Positions 37,646-47,027 of a stretch of DNA of 64,000 bases are shown one piece after another; the first letter of the stretch is position 1; each line of letters opens with the position of its first letter. Below the pieces are notes generated by a model, which did not search any database, was not told the origin of the DNA, and saw nothing but the letters and a program-made list of their open reading frames with translations. The position numbers and the translations under genes were made by a program. The stretch is from VAXT01 sp963850415. GTDB lineage: Bacteria > Actinomycetota > Thermoleophilia > Gaiellales > Gaiellaceae. Where the stretch lies: the NCBI GenBank assembly GCA_963850415.1, contig CAWKLE010000002.1, positions 372,001 to 436,000 of the forward strand, in the 5' to 3' direction.

Positions 37646-38104
37646 TTAGCGGCGGAACTGGACTTCGTGCCAGGACGGCACGGGAGCGAGCTCGAGGAGC
37701 GCCCGGTCGCCACGCGGGTCGCGGTAGGCGAACTCGCCTTCCTCGTCGTTCCAGTCCACCTCGAGCAGCCCTTCCTTCACGCGATGGTCGAGCCAGGCGC
37801 CGCGGAAGACGAGCTTGCGCAGCCAGTACACGAGTGACTCGCCGCGAACGAGGGACAGCTGCTCCCAGTGGCGGACGAGGTAGCGCCCGAGCGAGCTGCG
37901 CGGCTCCTCGATCAACCCGTCCGCAGCGAGCTCGACGAGATCCTCAGTCTCGTCCTCGTCAAGATCGTTGTCCTCCACGAGCCCGAGCTTGACCGCGGCC
38001 GCCGTCACGCGCTGCTCGAAGTCCCCGGCGTTGAACGCGAACCGGTACCCGAGGAACTCGACCATGTAGTCCTCGCCCGACGAGTAGTTCGCTTCAACGG
38101 TCAC
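37646..38104 (-). CDS. Hypothetical acidic cytoplasmic protein
   Basis: 152 aa, strongly acidic in the middle (DNDLDEDETEDLVELAADG) with Trp/Tyr-rich C-terminal strands (HWEQLSLVRGESLVYWLRK, AYRDPRG). No signal or membrane helix. No catalytic motif. GTG start is 53 bp from the divergent recJ start, so both may share a regulatory region. Not recognised. Confidence 0.6.
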   Translation of the reverse strand: MTVEANYSSGEDYMVEFLGYRFAFNAGDFEQRVTAAAVKLGLVEDNDLDEDETEDLVELAADGLIEEPRSSLGRYLVRHWEQLSLVRGESLVYWLRKLVFRGAWLDHRVKEGLLEVDWNDEEGEFAYRDPRGDRALLELAPVPSWHEVQFRR

Positions 38105-38157
38105 CTTTTTCAGGATAGACGTCGCCGTCCGACCGCCTCCGTACCGTGGCTCGGCCC

Positions 38158-40026
38158 ATGGACTGGTCGGTCAAACCGTGCTCTCACGACGCTGCGAACG
38201 CGCTTGCGAACGCTCTCGGGCTCAGTGAGACGACCGCTCGCGTGCTCGTCCGGCGCGGCTACGAGGATCCCGCCGAGGCGCACGCGTTCCTCGAAGGAGC
38301 GCCGCCCGGCCACGATCCGTTCCTGCTCGGCGACATGGCCGCCGGCGTCGCCGCGATCACATCGGCGATCGCCGCCGGCAAGCGCATCTGCGTCCACGGC
38401 GACTACGACGCGGACGGCATCTGCGCAACCGCGCTCGCCGTGCTGATCCTGCGTGAGCTCGGCGCGGACGTCGTCTGGCACCTCCCCAGCCGCTTCGAGG
38501 AAGGCTACGGCGTCCAGCGTGAGACCCTCGCGCGTCTCGCCGACGAAGGCTGCGGGCTCGTCCTCACCGTCGACTGCGGCGTGACCGCGGTCGAGGAGAT
38601 CGCGGAGGCGCGCGCGCGAGGGCTCGAGGTCGTCGTCACCGACCATCACCGGCCGGGCGAGACGCTCCCGGATTGCCCGATCGTCGCCACCCGGCCCTCC
38701 GACTACCCGTTCCCGGAGCTCTGCGGCACGGGCGTCGTCTACAAGCTCGGCGAGGCCCTCCTCGGCCCGGGGCACGAGGCGCTGACGCGGCACCTCGACC
38801 TGGTCGCGCTCGCGACGATCTCCGACGTCGTCCCGCTCGTCGACGAGAACCGAGCGCTCGCCCTGGCCGGTCTCCGCTCGCTGGCACGCACACAGAAGCC
38901 CGGGCTCCAGGCGCTGATGAAGGTCGCGCGCGTCGACCCGGCGCGGGTCGACGAGGGCGCCGTCGGGTTCCGTCTTGCCCCCCGCATCAACGCGTCGGGC
39001 CGCCTCTCCCGTCCGGGCGCCGCGCTCGAGCTCCTGCTCACCGAGGACAAGGACGAGGCGGGCCGGCTGGCGCACCAGCTCGAGGAGCTGAACCGCGAGC
39101 GCCAGGGAGTAGAGAACCGGATCATGCGCGAGGCGTTCGCGAAGATCGACGAGTGGCCGGAGGCGAAACAGGCCCGCCGCGGCTACGTGCTCGCCGACGA
39201 GTCCTGGCACGAGGGCGTGATCGGAATCGTCGCGTCGCGGCTGGTCGAGCGCTACCACCGCCCGGTGGTGCTGATCGCCGGCGCGGACGGGAACTGGAAG
39301 GGCTCGGGCCGCTCGACCGGCTCGTTTGACCTGCACGGAGGGCTGGCCGCCTGCTCGGAGCATCTCGAGCGGTTCGGCGGGCATCGCGCCGCCGCCGGCC
39401 TGTCCATCGACCCGGGCGAGATCGAGGCGTTCGCCCACGCCTTCGCGGCGCATGCGGACACGGCCCTGACCGATGACGACCTTCGCCCGCGGACGGTCGT
39501 CGACGCGGTCGTCACCGGCCGGGAGCTCACGCTCGACCTCTGCGAGGAGCTCCGGCGGCTGGCCCCGTTCGGGCTCGCCAACCCGGGCGTGACGCTGCTC
39601 CTGCCGTCCTGCGAGCTCGGCGATCTGGCCTCGGTCGGCGACGGCAAGCACCTGCGCTTCCGCGTGCGTGACCGAGGACGTGACGCCGGGAGCGCGATCG
39701 CCTTCGGTCTCGGCACGCAGCTTGACCGCTTCCGCCAGGTCGGGCGTTACGACGTCGTCTTCCGGCTCGAGGCGAATCAGTGGAACGGCACCGTCGCGCC
39801 CCAGCTTGTCGTGCGCCGCGTGCTCGATGCGCCCGAGCGCTACGAGAGCCTCCGAGAGTGGCTCGCCGGCGAGTGGCGCCGTGAAACCGGCGAGCGCTCG
39901 GCGGACGCGCAGGCGATCTTTGCGGAGCTCGGCTTGGCCGGAGAGACTGCGATCAGGACGTCGCTCCTCGAGTCGGATGCGTTCCGGGCGCTCCTCGAGG
40001 AGCCCGAGCTCGCCCGCGCCGCCTAG
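38158..40026 (+). CDS. recJ: Single-stranded-DNA-specific exonuclease RecJ
   Basis: About 622 aa. 5'-3' ssDNA exonuclease for recombination, mismatch and base-excision repair. DHH-superfamily motifs: CVHGDYDADGICATAL (motif I/II), TVDCGVTAVEEI, VVTDHHRPGETLP (DHH), and in the DHHA1 part HEGVIGIVASRLVERYHRP and GSGRSTGSFDLHGGL; an OB domain follows. ATG 38158 preferred over GTG 38146. The TAG stop lies in CTAG 40023-40026, shared with the convergent methyltransferase. Confidence 0.97.
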   Translation: MDWSVKPCSHDAANALANALGLSETTARVLVRRGYEDPAEAHAFLEGAPPGHDPFLLGDMAAGVAAITSAIAAGKRICVHGDYDADGICATALAVLILRELGADVVWHLPSRFEEGYGVQRETLARLADEGCGLVLTVDCGVTAVEEIAEARARGLEVVVTDHHRPGETLPDCPIVATRPSDYPFPELCGTGVVYKLGEALLGPGHEALTRHLDLVALATISDVVPLVDENRALALAGLRSLARTQKPGLQALMKVARVDPARVDEGAVGFRLAPRINASGRLSRPGAALELLLTEDKDEAGRLAHQLEELNRERQGVENRIMREAFAKIDEWPEAKQARRGYVLADESWHEGVIGIVASRLVERYHRPVVLIAGADGNWKGSGRSTGSFDLHGGLAACSEHLERFGGHRAAAGLSIDPGEIEAFAHAFAAHADTALTDDDLRPRTVVDAVVTGRELTLDLCEELRRLAPFGLANPGVTLLLPSCELGDLASVGDGKHLRFRVRDRGRDAGSAIAFGLGTQLDRFRQVGRYDVVFRLEANQWNGTVAPQLVVRRVLDAPERYESLREWLAGEWRRETGERSADAQAIFAELGLAGETAIRTSLLESDAFRALLEEPELARAA

Positions 40027-40730
40027 CCCGGCTTCCGCGCGAGGAACATCGCCCAGCCGAACGCGTCCCGCCGGGCCAGGTACTGCCGCTTGTGGTCCTC
40101 GCTGGCGCAGCGAATCTCGTCGTCCTCGTTCTCCGCGAGCCAGTCCTCGACCGCGCGCCAGTGGAGCGACTCGTAGCGGTCCCAGTCGTCGGTCGAGGAG
40201 CTGATCAGCCCGACCATCGTCACGCCGTGCCCCTCGACCCGGGCCGCGGTCTCGGACAGCGAGACGTAGCCCAAGGCGTCCATGCCGACCGGCGGGCTGC
40301 GTCGCCAGTAGGGCTCACCGACGACAAGGTGGCCGCCCGGCTGGACGGCAGGCACGAGCGCGCCGAGCGTGCCGTCGAGATCGTCCCAGACGAACGTCGC
40401 CCCGAGGCAGAGCGCCGCGTCCCACGACTCGGGCTCGAGCGGGAACTCGCGCCCGTCGGACTCGACGACCTCGATCAGGTCGCCGAGGCCCGCCTCCGCC
40501 ACCCGCTCGCGCGCAGCGGCCACGAACCCCGGGTAGCGCTCGACCCCGGTAATCCGGCAGCCGAACGCCGAAGCGAGCACGAGCGCGGGCCCGCACTTGC
40601 CGCACGCGACGTCGAGCACGCGCGTCTTCGGTCCCAGCCGGAGCCACTCGCCCATGAGCCGGATCTTCTCCGCGCTCGTCGGGTTCTGGATCTCGTGGTC
40701 ACGCTCGGCCACGGCGTAGTACCAGGCCAC
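40023..40730 (-). CDS. Class I SAM-dependent methyltransferase
   Basis: 235 aa. Rossmann methyltransferase: motif I VLDVACGKCGPALVLAS, strand-2 acid in ITGVERYPGFVAAARERV, motif II VESDGREFPLEPESWDAALC. The N-terminal helix (WYYAVAERDHEIQNPTS) and C-terminal SEDHKRQYLARRDAFGWAMF are conserved in related class I enzymes acting on small molecules. Its GTG follows the stop of the 147-aa gene by one base (TGACGTGG), so MFS - 147 aa - methyltransferase form an operon. Substrate unknown. Confidence 0.82.
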   Translation of the reverse strand: MAWYYAVAERDHEIQNPTSAEKIRLMGEWLRLGPKTRVLDVACGKCGPALVLASAFGCRITGVERYPGFVAAARERVAEAGLGDLIEVVESDGREFPLEPESWDAALCLGATFVWDDLDGTLGALVPAVQPGGHLVVGEPYWRRSPPVGMDALGYVSLSETAARVEGHGVTMVGLISSSTDDWDRYESLHWRAVEDWLAENEDDEIRCASEDHKRQYLARRDAFGWAMFLARKPG

Positions 40731-40731
40731 G

Positions 40732-41175
40732 TCACAAGCCTCGCAGACGCTGGAGCAGGTTCAGCAGCTCGTCGATCGGAAGGTTCCCGACCACGCCCCG
40801 CAGGACGCCGGCCAGGGTCGCGTTCAGCGCGCCGGCGTTCTGGGCGTCGTCGATCGACCGCTGGAGACCGGTGTGCACGAGCGACTCCAGTTCCCCGTTC
40901 GAGATGTTGTGCTCGCGGATGAACTGCTGGCGCGAGTCGGAGTTCGCTAGCGCGAGCACCATGTCCTCGCGGGACACGTGCAACTGGCACGCGGCTCCGT
41001 CGAGCGCTGAGAGCACGATCTGCTCCGCGACCGCTTCGAAGCCCTGCGGGCCACGCCAGGAGCGCGTCGCGCAGGGGTCGGCGACCTTGGCCGGCGCGTA
41101 GGAGGCGCCCCCGAGGGCCAGGTACAGGCCGACCAGAACGAGCACGGCGGCGGTCGAATATGCGATCGCGCGCAT
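40732..41175 (-). CDS. Secreted or membrane-anchored hypothetical protein
   Basis: 147 aa. N-terminal hydrophobic segment (IAYSTAAVLVLVGLYLALGG), a Cys pair (ADPCATRSW, GAACQLHVS), then a helical domain ending NLPIDELLNLLQRLRGL. It overlaps the MFS gene by ATGA and nearly abuts the methyltransferase, so the three are translated together; it may be an accessory factor of the transporter. No family recognised. Confidence 0.6.
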   Translation of the reverse strand: MRAIAYSTAAVLVLVGLYLALGGASYAPAKVADPCATRSWRGPQGFEAVAEQIVLSALDGAACQLHVSREDMVLALANSDSRQQFIREHNISNGELESLVHTGLQRSIDDAQNAGALNATLAGVLRGVVGNLPIDELLNLLQRLRGL

Positions 41176-42515
41176 CAGACGCCGACCTCTCGCCGGCCGA
41201 GCACGATCGGGATCAGCGCCAGCAGCCCGAGCAGCGCCGAGACGAGGAACGAGCGTGAGAACGCGTTCGTGACCGCCCGGTCGAGCTGATCCTGGAGCGC
41301 GTTCCCGAGATCGGCGTACGCGGAGTCGTCACGGTGGTCGACAACCGCCTTGACGTCCGGAATCCGGCCCTCGGCCGTGGCTTTGTCCACCGCCACGAGC
41401 ACGTCGCGCGCGACGCCGATCTTGTCGAGCGGCGAGATCCGGCTGTCGAGCACCGCCGCCGTCCCGGCAGTGAGCGCGTGGTGCTCGTTCCGGTTCAGGT
41501 CCGAGGTGAAGATCGGCGTCAACAGGAGCAGCCCGAGGACGATCCCGGCGTGGCGCGCGGCGATCGTCCAGCCGCCGTGCACCGCCTGCCCGGAGCGGCC
41601 GGCCAAAGCGCGCTGGGTGAGCGCGGAGAGGGCGAGCCCCAGCCCGGCGCCGATCGCGATCTGCGGGAGGATCGTCCACACCACTCCCGCGTGCGGGAGC
41701 CAGGCCAGCGCGGCGAGGCCGCCGGAGATGAGGATCGCGCCCGAGGCGGCCCGCGTCCAGAGCGGGCTGATCCCGCCGGCGAGGCGCGTGGCCGCAATCG
41801 CCGCCAGCGGCATGATCGTCACGACGAGCCCCGCCGCCAGCGGCTCGAGGCGCCAGCCGTTGATGAGCAGGATCACGAGCAGGAAGAGCGCGGCCACGAG
41901 GGCGCCGGAGACGAGCAGGAGCGCTGCGTTGGCCGCGATCTGCGGCCGCTCCGCCGGCTCGGGCACGGGGCGCGCCTGCACGCCGCGCAGCGCAAGGAGG
42001 CCGACCAGCGCGACCGGCGCCTGGAGCACGAAGATCGACTCCCAGCCGAAGAGCTGGGTGAGGATCCCGCCGATCGCAGGCCCGACCGAGGCGCCGACGA
42101 TCCCCGCGAGCGCCCAGATCCGCGCCGCGGACGCATCGCCGCTGGTCGCCTCGGAGAGCAGGTCGAGCGCGGCGACGACGACGGCCGCTCCGGCCACTCC
42201 CTGCACCGCCCGCAACCCCACCAGCACTCCGAACGTGGGCGAGAAGGCGCAGGCGAACGACGCCGCCGCGAAGACGACCGTCGACACTCCGAACACGCCG
42301 ACCGGCCTCCGACGCGCGAGAGCCGCCGCGGGCACAGCCGCAAGCGCGAGCGCCAGGTTGAACGAGATCAGCGCCCAGGCGAGCGTCGACACCTCGACGT
42401 CGAACTGCACGAGGATCTTCGGGAGCGCGAGCGTGACGACCGACGAGTCGGCCAGGACGAGCCCGACCGAGAGGCCGAGCAACACAATCCGGTTCCGCGA
42501 TCCGAGCGGCTGCAT
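41175..42515 (-). CDS. MFS transporter, DHA2-like
   Basis: 446 aa. Drug/metabolite exporter-type major facilitator. About 13-14 helices; the N-terminal pattern VLLGLSVGLVLADSSVVTLALP, TLAWALISFNLALALAAVPA and LVGLRAVQGVAGAAVVVAALD matches DHA2 drug:H+ antiporters, with the conserved Arg/Gln of motif C region (GIVGASVGPAIGGILTQLFGW). A large extracytoplasmic loop (about 330-405) before the last helices is unusual. First gene of the three-gene operon with a small exported protein and a methyltransferase, which could modify the substrate. Confidence 0.82.
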   Translation of the reverse strand: MQPLGSRNRIVLLGLSVGLVLADSSVVTLALPKILVQFDVEVSTLAWALISFNLALALAAVPAAALARRRPVGVFGVSTVVFAAASFACAFSPTFGVLVGLRAVQGVAGAAVVVAALDLLSEATSGDASAARIWALAGIVGASVGPAIGGILTQLFGWESIFVLQAPVALVGLLALRGVQARPVPEPAERPQIAANAALLLVSGALVAALFLLVILLINGWRLEPLAAGLVVTIMPLAAIAATRLAGGISPLWTRAASGAILISGGLAALAWLPHAGVVWTILPQIAIGAGLGLALSALTQRALAGRSGQAVHGGWTIAARHAGIVLGLLLLTPIFTSDLNRNEHHALTAGTAAVLDSRISPLDKIGVARDVLVAVDKATAEGRIPDVKAVVDHRDDSAYADLGNALQDQLDRAVTNAFSRSFLVSALLGLLALIPIVLGRREVGV

Positions 42516-42538
42516 GAGCCGGACGATTGTCGACTAAG

Positions 42539-42631
42539 TCAGCGGGAGTGCGAGGCGGTGAGCGCGATCAGCAGCCGCGTAACTGCGAGCGCGCGTCGTT
42601 TCTTGAGGTGTCGTCTGAGCACGAGCGGCAT
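42539..42631 (-). CDS. Possible 30-aa basic leader peptide upstream of the MFS gene
   Basis: ATG to TGA encodes a short basic peptide beginning MPLVLRRHLKKRR, with AGAAGAG just upstream, ending 23 bases before the MFS start. Such position fits an upstream leader, but codon-level support is thin and chance cannot be excluded. Confidence 0.25.
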   Translation of the reverse strand: MPLVLRRHLKKRRALAVTRLLIALTASHSR

Positions 42632-42713
42632 CTCTTCTCTGCGAGGGCGATGAATCCTGCGCCCGCGATCCGGGCGAAGCGGCGACGAAAGGTAGCCGAA
42701 CTACAATTTGCCC

Positions 42714-44915
42714 ATGGCTCTGATCGAAGCTCGCGAACGGCACGAAGATCTCCTCGAAGAGCTGATCGCCGAGGTCGCGTCCTACAACCCGGACGCCGAT
42801 CGCGAGCTGATCGCGCACGCCTTCGAGTTCGCGACTCGCGCGCACGAGGGCCAGGAGCGCCGCTCGGGCGAGGCGTTCATCCACCACCCGTTCGGAGCGG
42901 CCAAGATCTGCGCCGAGCTCAGGCTCGACGACGAGACGATCGCGGCGGCGCTCCTGCACGACGTCGTCGAGGACACGAGCGTCGGCATCGACGAGGTCCG
43001 CGTCGAGTTCGGCGAGGAGATCGCGAACCTCGTCGAAGGTGTCACGAAGCTGACCCGGATCCAGTTCCAGAGCCGCGAGCATGCCGAGGCCGAGAACTAC
43101 CGGAAGATGATCGTCGCGATGGCCCACGACGTGCGGGTCATCCTGATCAAGCTCGCCGACCGCCTGCACAACATGCGCACGCTCGAGTACCTCGGTCGCC
43201 AGAAGCAGGTCCAGAAGGCCCGCGAGACGCTCGAGGTCTACGCTCCGCTCGCGCACCGGCTCGGCATCCACAAGCTGAAGTGGGAGCTCGAAGACCTCGC
43301 GTTCCAGACGCTCCATCCGCGCAAGTACGCGGAGATCGAGGCGATGGTTGCCGAGCGGCGCGCCGATCGTGAGGAGCACGTCCGCGAGGCTGCGATCGTG
43401 CTCACGAAGGAGCTGGACAAGGTCGGCATCCCGGCCGAGATCTCCGGCCGCGCGAAGCACTTCTACTCGATCTACGACAAGATGGCCAAGAAGGGCCGCG
43501 AGTTCAACGAGATCTACGACCTGACGGCGATGCGCGTGATCGTCGACCGGGCCGGCGACGAGGGCACGCGCGACTGCTACGGCGCGCTCGGCCTCATCCA
43601 CTCGCTCTGGAAACCGATGCCCGGGCGGTTCAAGGACTACATCGCGATGCCGAAGTTCAACGGCTACCGCGCGCTGCACACGACCGTGGTCGGCCCGGCC
43701 GGGAGCCCGCTCGAGATCCAGATCCGGACGCGCGAGATGCACGACGGGGCCGAGTTCGGGATCGCGGCCCACTGGTACTCGTACAAGCCCGGGGGACGCA
43801 AGCCGCCCGACGAGGAGTGGCTCCAGTGGGTGAAGCAGCTGATGGAGTGGGGGGACGAGGAAGCCGACCCGCGCGAGTTCATCAAGGGCTTCCGCACCGA
43901 CCTGTTCGACGACGAGGTGTACGTGTTCACACCGAAGGGCGAGGTCAAGACGCTGCCCGCGGGGTCGACGCCGATCGACTTCGCGTACTCGGTGCACACG
44001 GACGTCGGTCACCGCACGGTTGGCGCGAAGGTCAACGGGCGGATCGTTCCGCTCCACTACACGCTGCACAGCGGCGACTTCGTCGAGATCCTGACGTCGA
44101 AGGGCGGCCGCGGCCCGTCGCGCGACTGGATGACGCTCGCCCGCTCGACGCGCGCACGGAACAAGATCCGCCAGTGGTTCTCGCGCGAGACGCGTGAGGA
44201 CACCGAGCACAAGGGGCGCGAGGCGCTCGAGCAGGCGCTGAAGGCCCAGAAGCTGCCGTACCGCAAGCTCGCGGGCTCGGCGGTGCTCGCGCAGGTGATC
44301 CGCGAGACAGGCTTCAAGAAGGCCGAGGACTTCTACATCGCGCTCGGCTCGGGCAAGCTGCAGACCAGCCAGATCGTCAAGAAGGTGCTCGCGCGGCTGA
44401 AGACGGCGGAGGTGGCCGAGGAAGAGATCGTCCCGCTCAAGCCGAAGCCGCAGACGACCGCGAGCACCGACCTGGGGATCACCGTCCAGGGTGCCGAGGG
44501 CGTTCTCGTGCGGCTGGCCAAGTGCTGCACGCCGGTCCCGAGCGACGAGATCGTCGGCTACATCTCACTCGGCAAGGGAATCACGATCCACCGCAAGGAC
44601 TGCCCGAACGTGAAGGCCCTGATGCGCAACCCGGAGCGGTTCACGGACGTCGACTGGGACGGCGCGACGACGAAGAGCTTCTACGTCCAGATCGCCGTCG
44701 ACGCGTGGGACCGGCCGCGGCTGCTCGAGGACGTGGCCCGGACGTTCGCGGAGCACGGGGCGAACATCGTCTCGTACGGCGGCACGGTCGAGGACCAGCT
44801 GGCGAAGAACTGGTACACGGCCGAGCTCGGCGACGTGAAGTCGCTGCGCACGCTGCTGACGGCGCTGCGGAACGTCGAGGCCGTCTTCGACGCGTACCGG
44901 GTCACGCCGTCGTAG
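42714..44915 (+). CDS. rel: Bifunctional (p)ppGpp synthetase/hydrolase Rel
   Basis: 733 aa. Stringent-response enzyme. Order: HD hydrolase domain (HPFGAAKICAELRLDDETI, ALLHDVVEDT, KLADRLHNMRTL), synthetase (GRAKHFYSIYDKM, IYDLTAMRVIV, KDYIAMPKFNGYRALHT), TGS (VYVFTPKGEVKTLPAGSTPI), zinc-finger-like CC/CTP region (RLAKCCTPVPSDEIVGYI, HRKDCPNV) and ACT/RRM domain at the C-terminus. Both catalytic halves appear intact. ATG 42714. It could cooperate with the zinc-less DksA-like protein at 21.3 kb. The 199-bp space upstream is shared with the divergent MFS operon. Confidence 0.97.
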   Translation: MALIEARERHEDLLEELIAEVASYNPDADRELIAHAFEFATRAHEGQERRSGEAFIHHPFGAAKICAELRLDDETIAAALLHDVVEDTSVGIDEVRVEFGEEIANLVEGVTKLTRIQFQSREHAEAENYRKMIVAMAHDVRVILIKLADRLHNMRTLEYLGRQKQVQKARETLEVYAPLAHRLGIHKLKWELEDLAFQTLHPRKYAEIEAMVAERRADREEHVREAAIVLTKELDKVGIPAEISGRAKHFYSIYDKMAKKGREFNEIYDLTAMRVIVDRAGDEGTRDCYGALGLIHSLWKPMPGRFKDYIAMPKFNGYRALHTTVVGPAGSPLEIQIRTREMHDGAEFGIAAHWYSYKPGGRKPPDEEWLQWVKQLMEWGDEEADPREFIKGFRTDLFDDEVYVFTPKGEVKTLPAGSTPIDFAYSVHTDVGHRTVGAKVNGRIVPLHYTLHSGDFVEILTSKGGRGPSRDWMTLARSTRARNKIRQWFSRETREDTEHKGREALEQALKAQKLPYRKLAGSAVLAQVIRETGFKKAEDFYIALGSGKLQTSQIVKKVLARLKTAEVAEEEIVPLKPKPQTTASTDLGITVQGAEGVLVRLAKCCTPVPSDEIVGYISLGKGITIHRKDCPNVKALMRNPERFTDVDWDGATTKSFYVQIAVDAWDRPRLLEDVARTFAEHGANIVSYGGTVEDQLAKNWYTAELGDVKSLRTLLTALRNVEAVFDAYRVTPS

Positions 44916-44962
44916 GTCACGTCCCGGACCTCGTTCTCCGTGCGGAAGCGCTCGCGGAGGCC

Positions 44963-45496
44963 ATGAAGTTCGAACGCTCCTCGATTCGGGAGGTCGGGCG
45001 TCTGCTCGGCGCTCTCGCGGCGTCTCGCCCGAGCGGGCGGCTCGCGGAGATCGGGACTGGAACCGGTGTCGGGGCGTCCTGGATCGCATGCTCGATGGGC
45101 CCGCAGGCGTCGTTCGTGACCGTCGAGGTCGACGACGAGCGCGCGCCAGCCTGCGCGCTCCTGTTCGCCGGCTGTCCGAACGTGCGCGTGCTCCACGGCG
45201 ACTGGCACGAGGTGCTGCCTCCGGAGGCGCCGTGCGACCTGCTGTTCTTCGACGGCGGTGGCTGGAAGCGAAGCCCTCCCGCCCAGATGCGCGCCGAGAG
45301 TGAACGAGCGCTGGAGCTCGTCGCGCCCGGAGGAATCGTCGCGATGGACAACCTCACGCCAGAGCATCTCTGGCCGACAGATGGGCCGCGGTGGCCCGAC
45401 GCGCTCCGCGAGTTCTGGCTGGGCAATGACGCGCTCGTGGCGACCGAGGTGCTGACCACGCCCGACAGCTCGGCGATCGTGGCCGTGAAGCGCTAG
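44963..45496 (+). CDS. O-methyltransferase-type SAM enzyme
   Basis: 177 aa. Class I methyltransferase similar to O-methyltransferase family 3: AEIGTGTGVGASWIACS (motif I), FVTVEVDDERAPACALLF, LHGDWHEVLP, DLLFFDGGG and APGGIVAMDNLTP, the last being the metal-binding region of catechol-type enzymes. ATG 44963 lies 47 bases after rel; an N-terminal helix in the same frame upstream (VPDLVLRAEALAEA) has no usable start codon. Its TAG shares CTAG 45493-45496 with the convergent M55 gene. Confidence 0.8.
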   Translation: MKFERSSIREVGRLLGALAASRPSGRLAEIGTGTGVGASWIACSMGPQASFVTVEVDDERAPACALLFAGCPNVRVLHGDWHEVLPPEAPCDLLFFDGGGWKRSPPAQMRAESERALELVAPGGIVAMDNLTPEHLWPTDGPRWPDALREFWLGNDALVATEVLTTPDSSAIVAVKR

Positions 45497-46311
45497 CTGT
45501 CGACGAAGAAGAACTGCTTCCAGGCCGTCCACCAGTCGTCGGCCCGGGAGACGATCGTGCGGTCGTCGAGGAACTCGACGCCGTGCTGGAAGCGCATCTG
45601 CCTCGCCGCGGTTGTGTTCTTGTACTCGACCTTGACCTCGCACGGCTTGCCAGGGTCGTAGGGCGCGACGGCCTTCAGGTCGGCCAGCGCCTGCTTCGCG
45701 CCCTGCTCGATCAGCTCGCGTGCCCGGGCCGGCACGATCATGCGCGCGCTCGTCTGGCCGATGCCCTTCTTGACGGCAACGGTGGTCAGTCCGTCGCCGA
45801 GGAGCTCCTTGCCCTCGCGGCAGGACGCCTCGTCGCCGGTGACGAGCAGGACCGGGCAGCCCCACGTCCCGCACAGCGCCGCGTTGATACCCGTCTCACC
45901 GACCGGTGTGCCGTTGAACCAGAGGTTCTGCCACGCCTGGCCCGACACCGTGTGGTTGAGCACGCCGTCGGCGGTGCCGGCCATCGCGTGCATGCCGACG
46001 AAGAGCGCGGCGTCGCAGCCCTCCTCGAGGAAGCCGGTGTACTCGGTCCACTCCTCCTGGACGACGTACTCGCACGCGGGGTCGAGGTCCTCGGGGATCA
46101 GCGAGTTGAAGGTGTAGCCGTCGCCGGCGCCGTGGCAGTCCATGACCACGATCTCGGTCGCCCCGGCCGCTTTGGCGCCGCGCACCGCCGCGTTGATCTC
46201 CTCGGTGTAGAGCTTGCGCCCCTCCTCGAACATGGGACGTCCCGCGTTCGTCTGGTCGCTCTTGACGATCCCGCCGACGCCTTCCATGTCGCTGATCACG
46301 TGAACGCGCAC
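45493..46311 (-). CDS. M55 family D-aminopeptidase (DppA-like)
   Basis: 272 aa. Zinc aminopeptidase that releases D-amino acids from peptides, possibly recycling wall fragments. Metal ligands: Asp8 and Glu10 (ISDMEGVGG), His in VMDCHGAGD and His in FVGMHAMAGT; downstream NHTVSGQAWQN, GETGINAALCG and LLVTGDEASCREGKEL are family blocks. Works as a decamer in DppA. ATG 46311. Stop shared with the methyltransferase gene. Confidence 0.92.
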   Translation of the reverse strand: MRVHVISDMEGVGGIVKSDQTNAGRPMFEEGRKLYTEEINAAVRGAKAAGATEIVVMDCHGAGDGYTFNSLIPEDLDPACEYVVQEEWTEYTGFLEEGCDAALFVGMHAMAGTADGVLNHTVSGQAWQNLWFNGTPVGETGINAALCGTWGCPVLLVTGDEASCREGKELLGDGLTTVAVKKGIGQTSARMIVPARARELIEQGAKQALADLKAVAPYDPGKPCEVKVEYKNTTAARQMRFQHGVEFLDDRTIVSRADDWWTAWKQFFFVDS

Positions 46312-46339
46312 GCGCGGAACCTATCCGGAACGGCCACGT

Positions 46340-46356
46340 CCGGTGCCTGGCACCGG
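46340..46356. repeat. 17-bp palindrome, GGTGCCTGGCACC family
   Basis: CCGGTGCCTGGCACCGG, a second copy of the core found at 15782-15810, starts 29 bp upstream of the M55 gene. A perfect CGAGGGA-TCG-TCCCTCG hairpin follows at 46381-46397, and CTCGATCGAGGGA occurs twice (about 46375 and 46412). Confidence 0.6.
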
Positions 46357-46477
46357 CCAGGTCCGAAAAGATCACTCGATCGAGGGATCGTCCCTCGAAC
46401 GGGCGGGGTACCTCGATCGAGGGATAGACGGTTGCGGGAACCCGTCCTACAACGAGAGGACGGGGGAGAGGGCTCGT

Positions 46478-46524
46478 CTGCGGCGCCCGGTCACCTCAGA
46501 GGACGGGTTTCCGGGCCGCCGCAG
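46478..46524 (-). terminator. Stem-loop downstream of the thioesterase gene
   Basis: CTGCGGCGCCCGG (46478-46490) pairs with CCGGGCCGCCGCAG (46511-46524) with a one-base bulge and a 20-base loop, 48-94 bases past the thioesterase stop. The rest of the 260-bp gap to the M55 start shows only the palindromes listed above. Confidence 0.45.
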
Positions 46525-46571
46525 CTCTCGTAGCTTCCCTGCGGCGATCCCCTCCCCCGGCCAAGGATCCG

Positions 46572-47027
46572 TCAGAGCTCGACGTCGTCGCCTTCGAACG
46601 CGCCGATCCGCGTCCGGATCCCGTCGGGGACCGGGCAGGCCTTGCGCTCCTCGAGGTCGACCAGGACGAGCGTCTGGTGCGCCGTCACGTTCAAGACGTC
46701 GTCATCGACCAGATACGCCGCCAGCTCGTAGGTCACGCTAGTCCGCCCGATGCGCTGCACGCGGACGAACACCTCGACGAGGTCGTCGAACCGCGCGGGC
46801 GCGTGGTACTCGATGGTCGTCGCGCGCATCACGAGGTCGCCCTCGAAGTCCGTGTACCCCATCTCGAGATGCCGGTGGTACTCGACCCGGGCCGCGTCGA
46901 AGTACGGCAGGTACCGGCCGTAGTAGACGATCCCCTGGGCGTCAGTGTCGGAGAAGCCGACGCGGGTCAGCGACGAGAACTTGAACGGCGGCTTACGATC
47001 GGTTACCCGGCCGAGCTCCAGATCCAT
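46572..47027 (-). CDS. Hotdog-fold acyl-CoA thioesterase (YbgC/4HBT type)
   Basis: 151 aa. Thioesterase hydrolysing acyl- or aroyl-CoA. The 4-hydroxybenzoyl-CoA thioesterase signature is clear: VGFSDTDAQGIVYYGRYLPYF with the catalytic Asp, followed by EYHRHL and the hotdog helix, then EYHAPARFDDLVEVFVRVQR and the strand VTYELAAYLV. Starts at ATG 47027, overlapping by 35 bases the 3' end of the upstream exported-protein gene, so the two are probably coupled. Confidence 0.88.
   Translation of the reverse strand: MDLELGRVTDRKPPFKFSSLTRVGFSDTDAQGIVYYGRYLPYFDAARVEYHRHLEMGYTDFEGDLVMRATTIEYHAPARFDDLVEVFVRVQRIGRTSVTYELAAYLVDDDVLNVTAHQTLVLVDLEERKACPVPDGIRTRIGAFEGDDVEL

Noticed and set aside
44522..44962. 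Longer reading of the O-methyltransferase gene into rel
   Set aside because: Upstream part is a rel shadow; ATG 44963 gives the family N-terminus.
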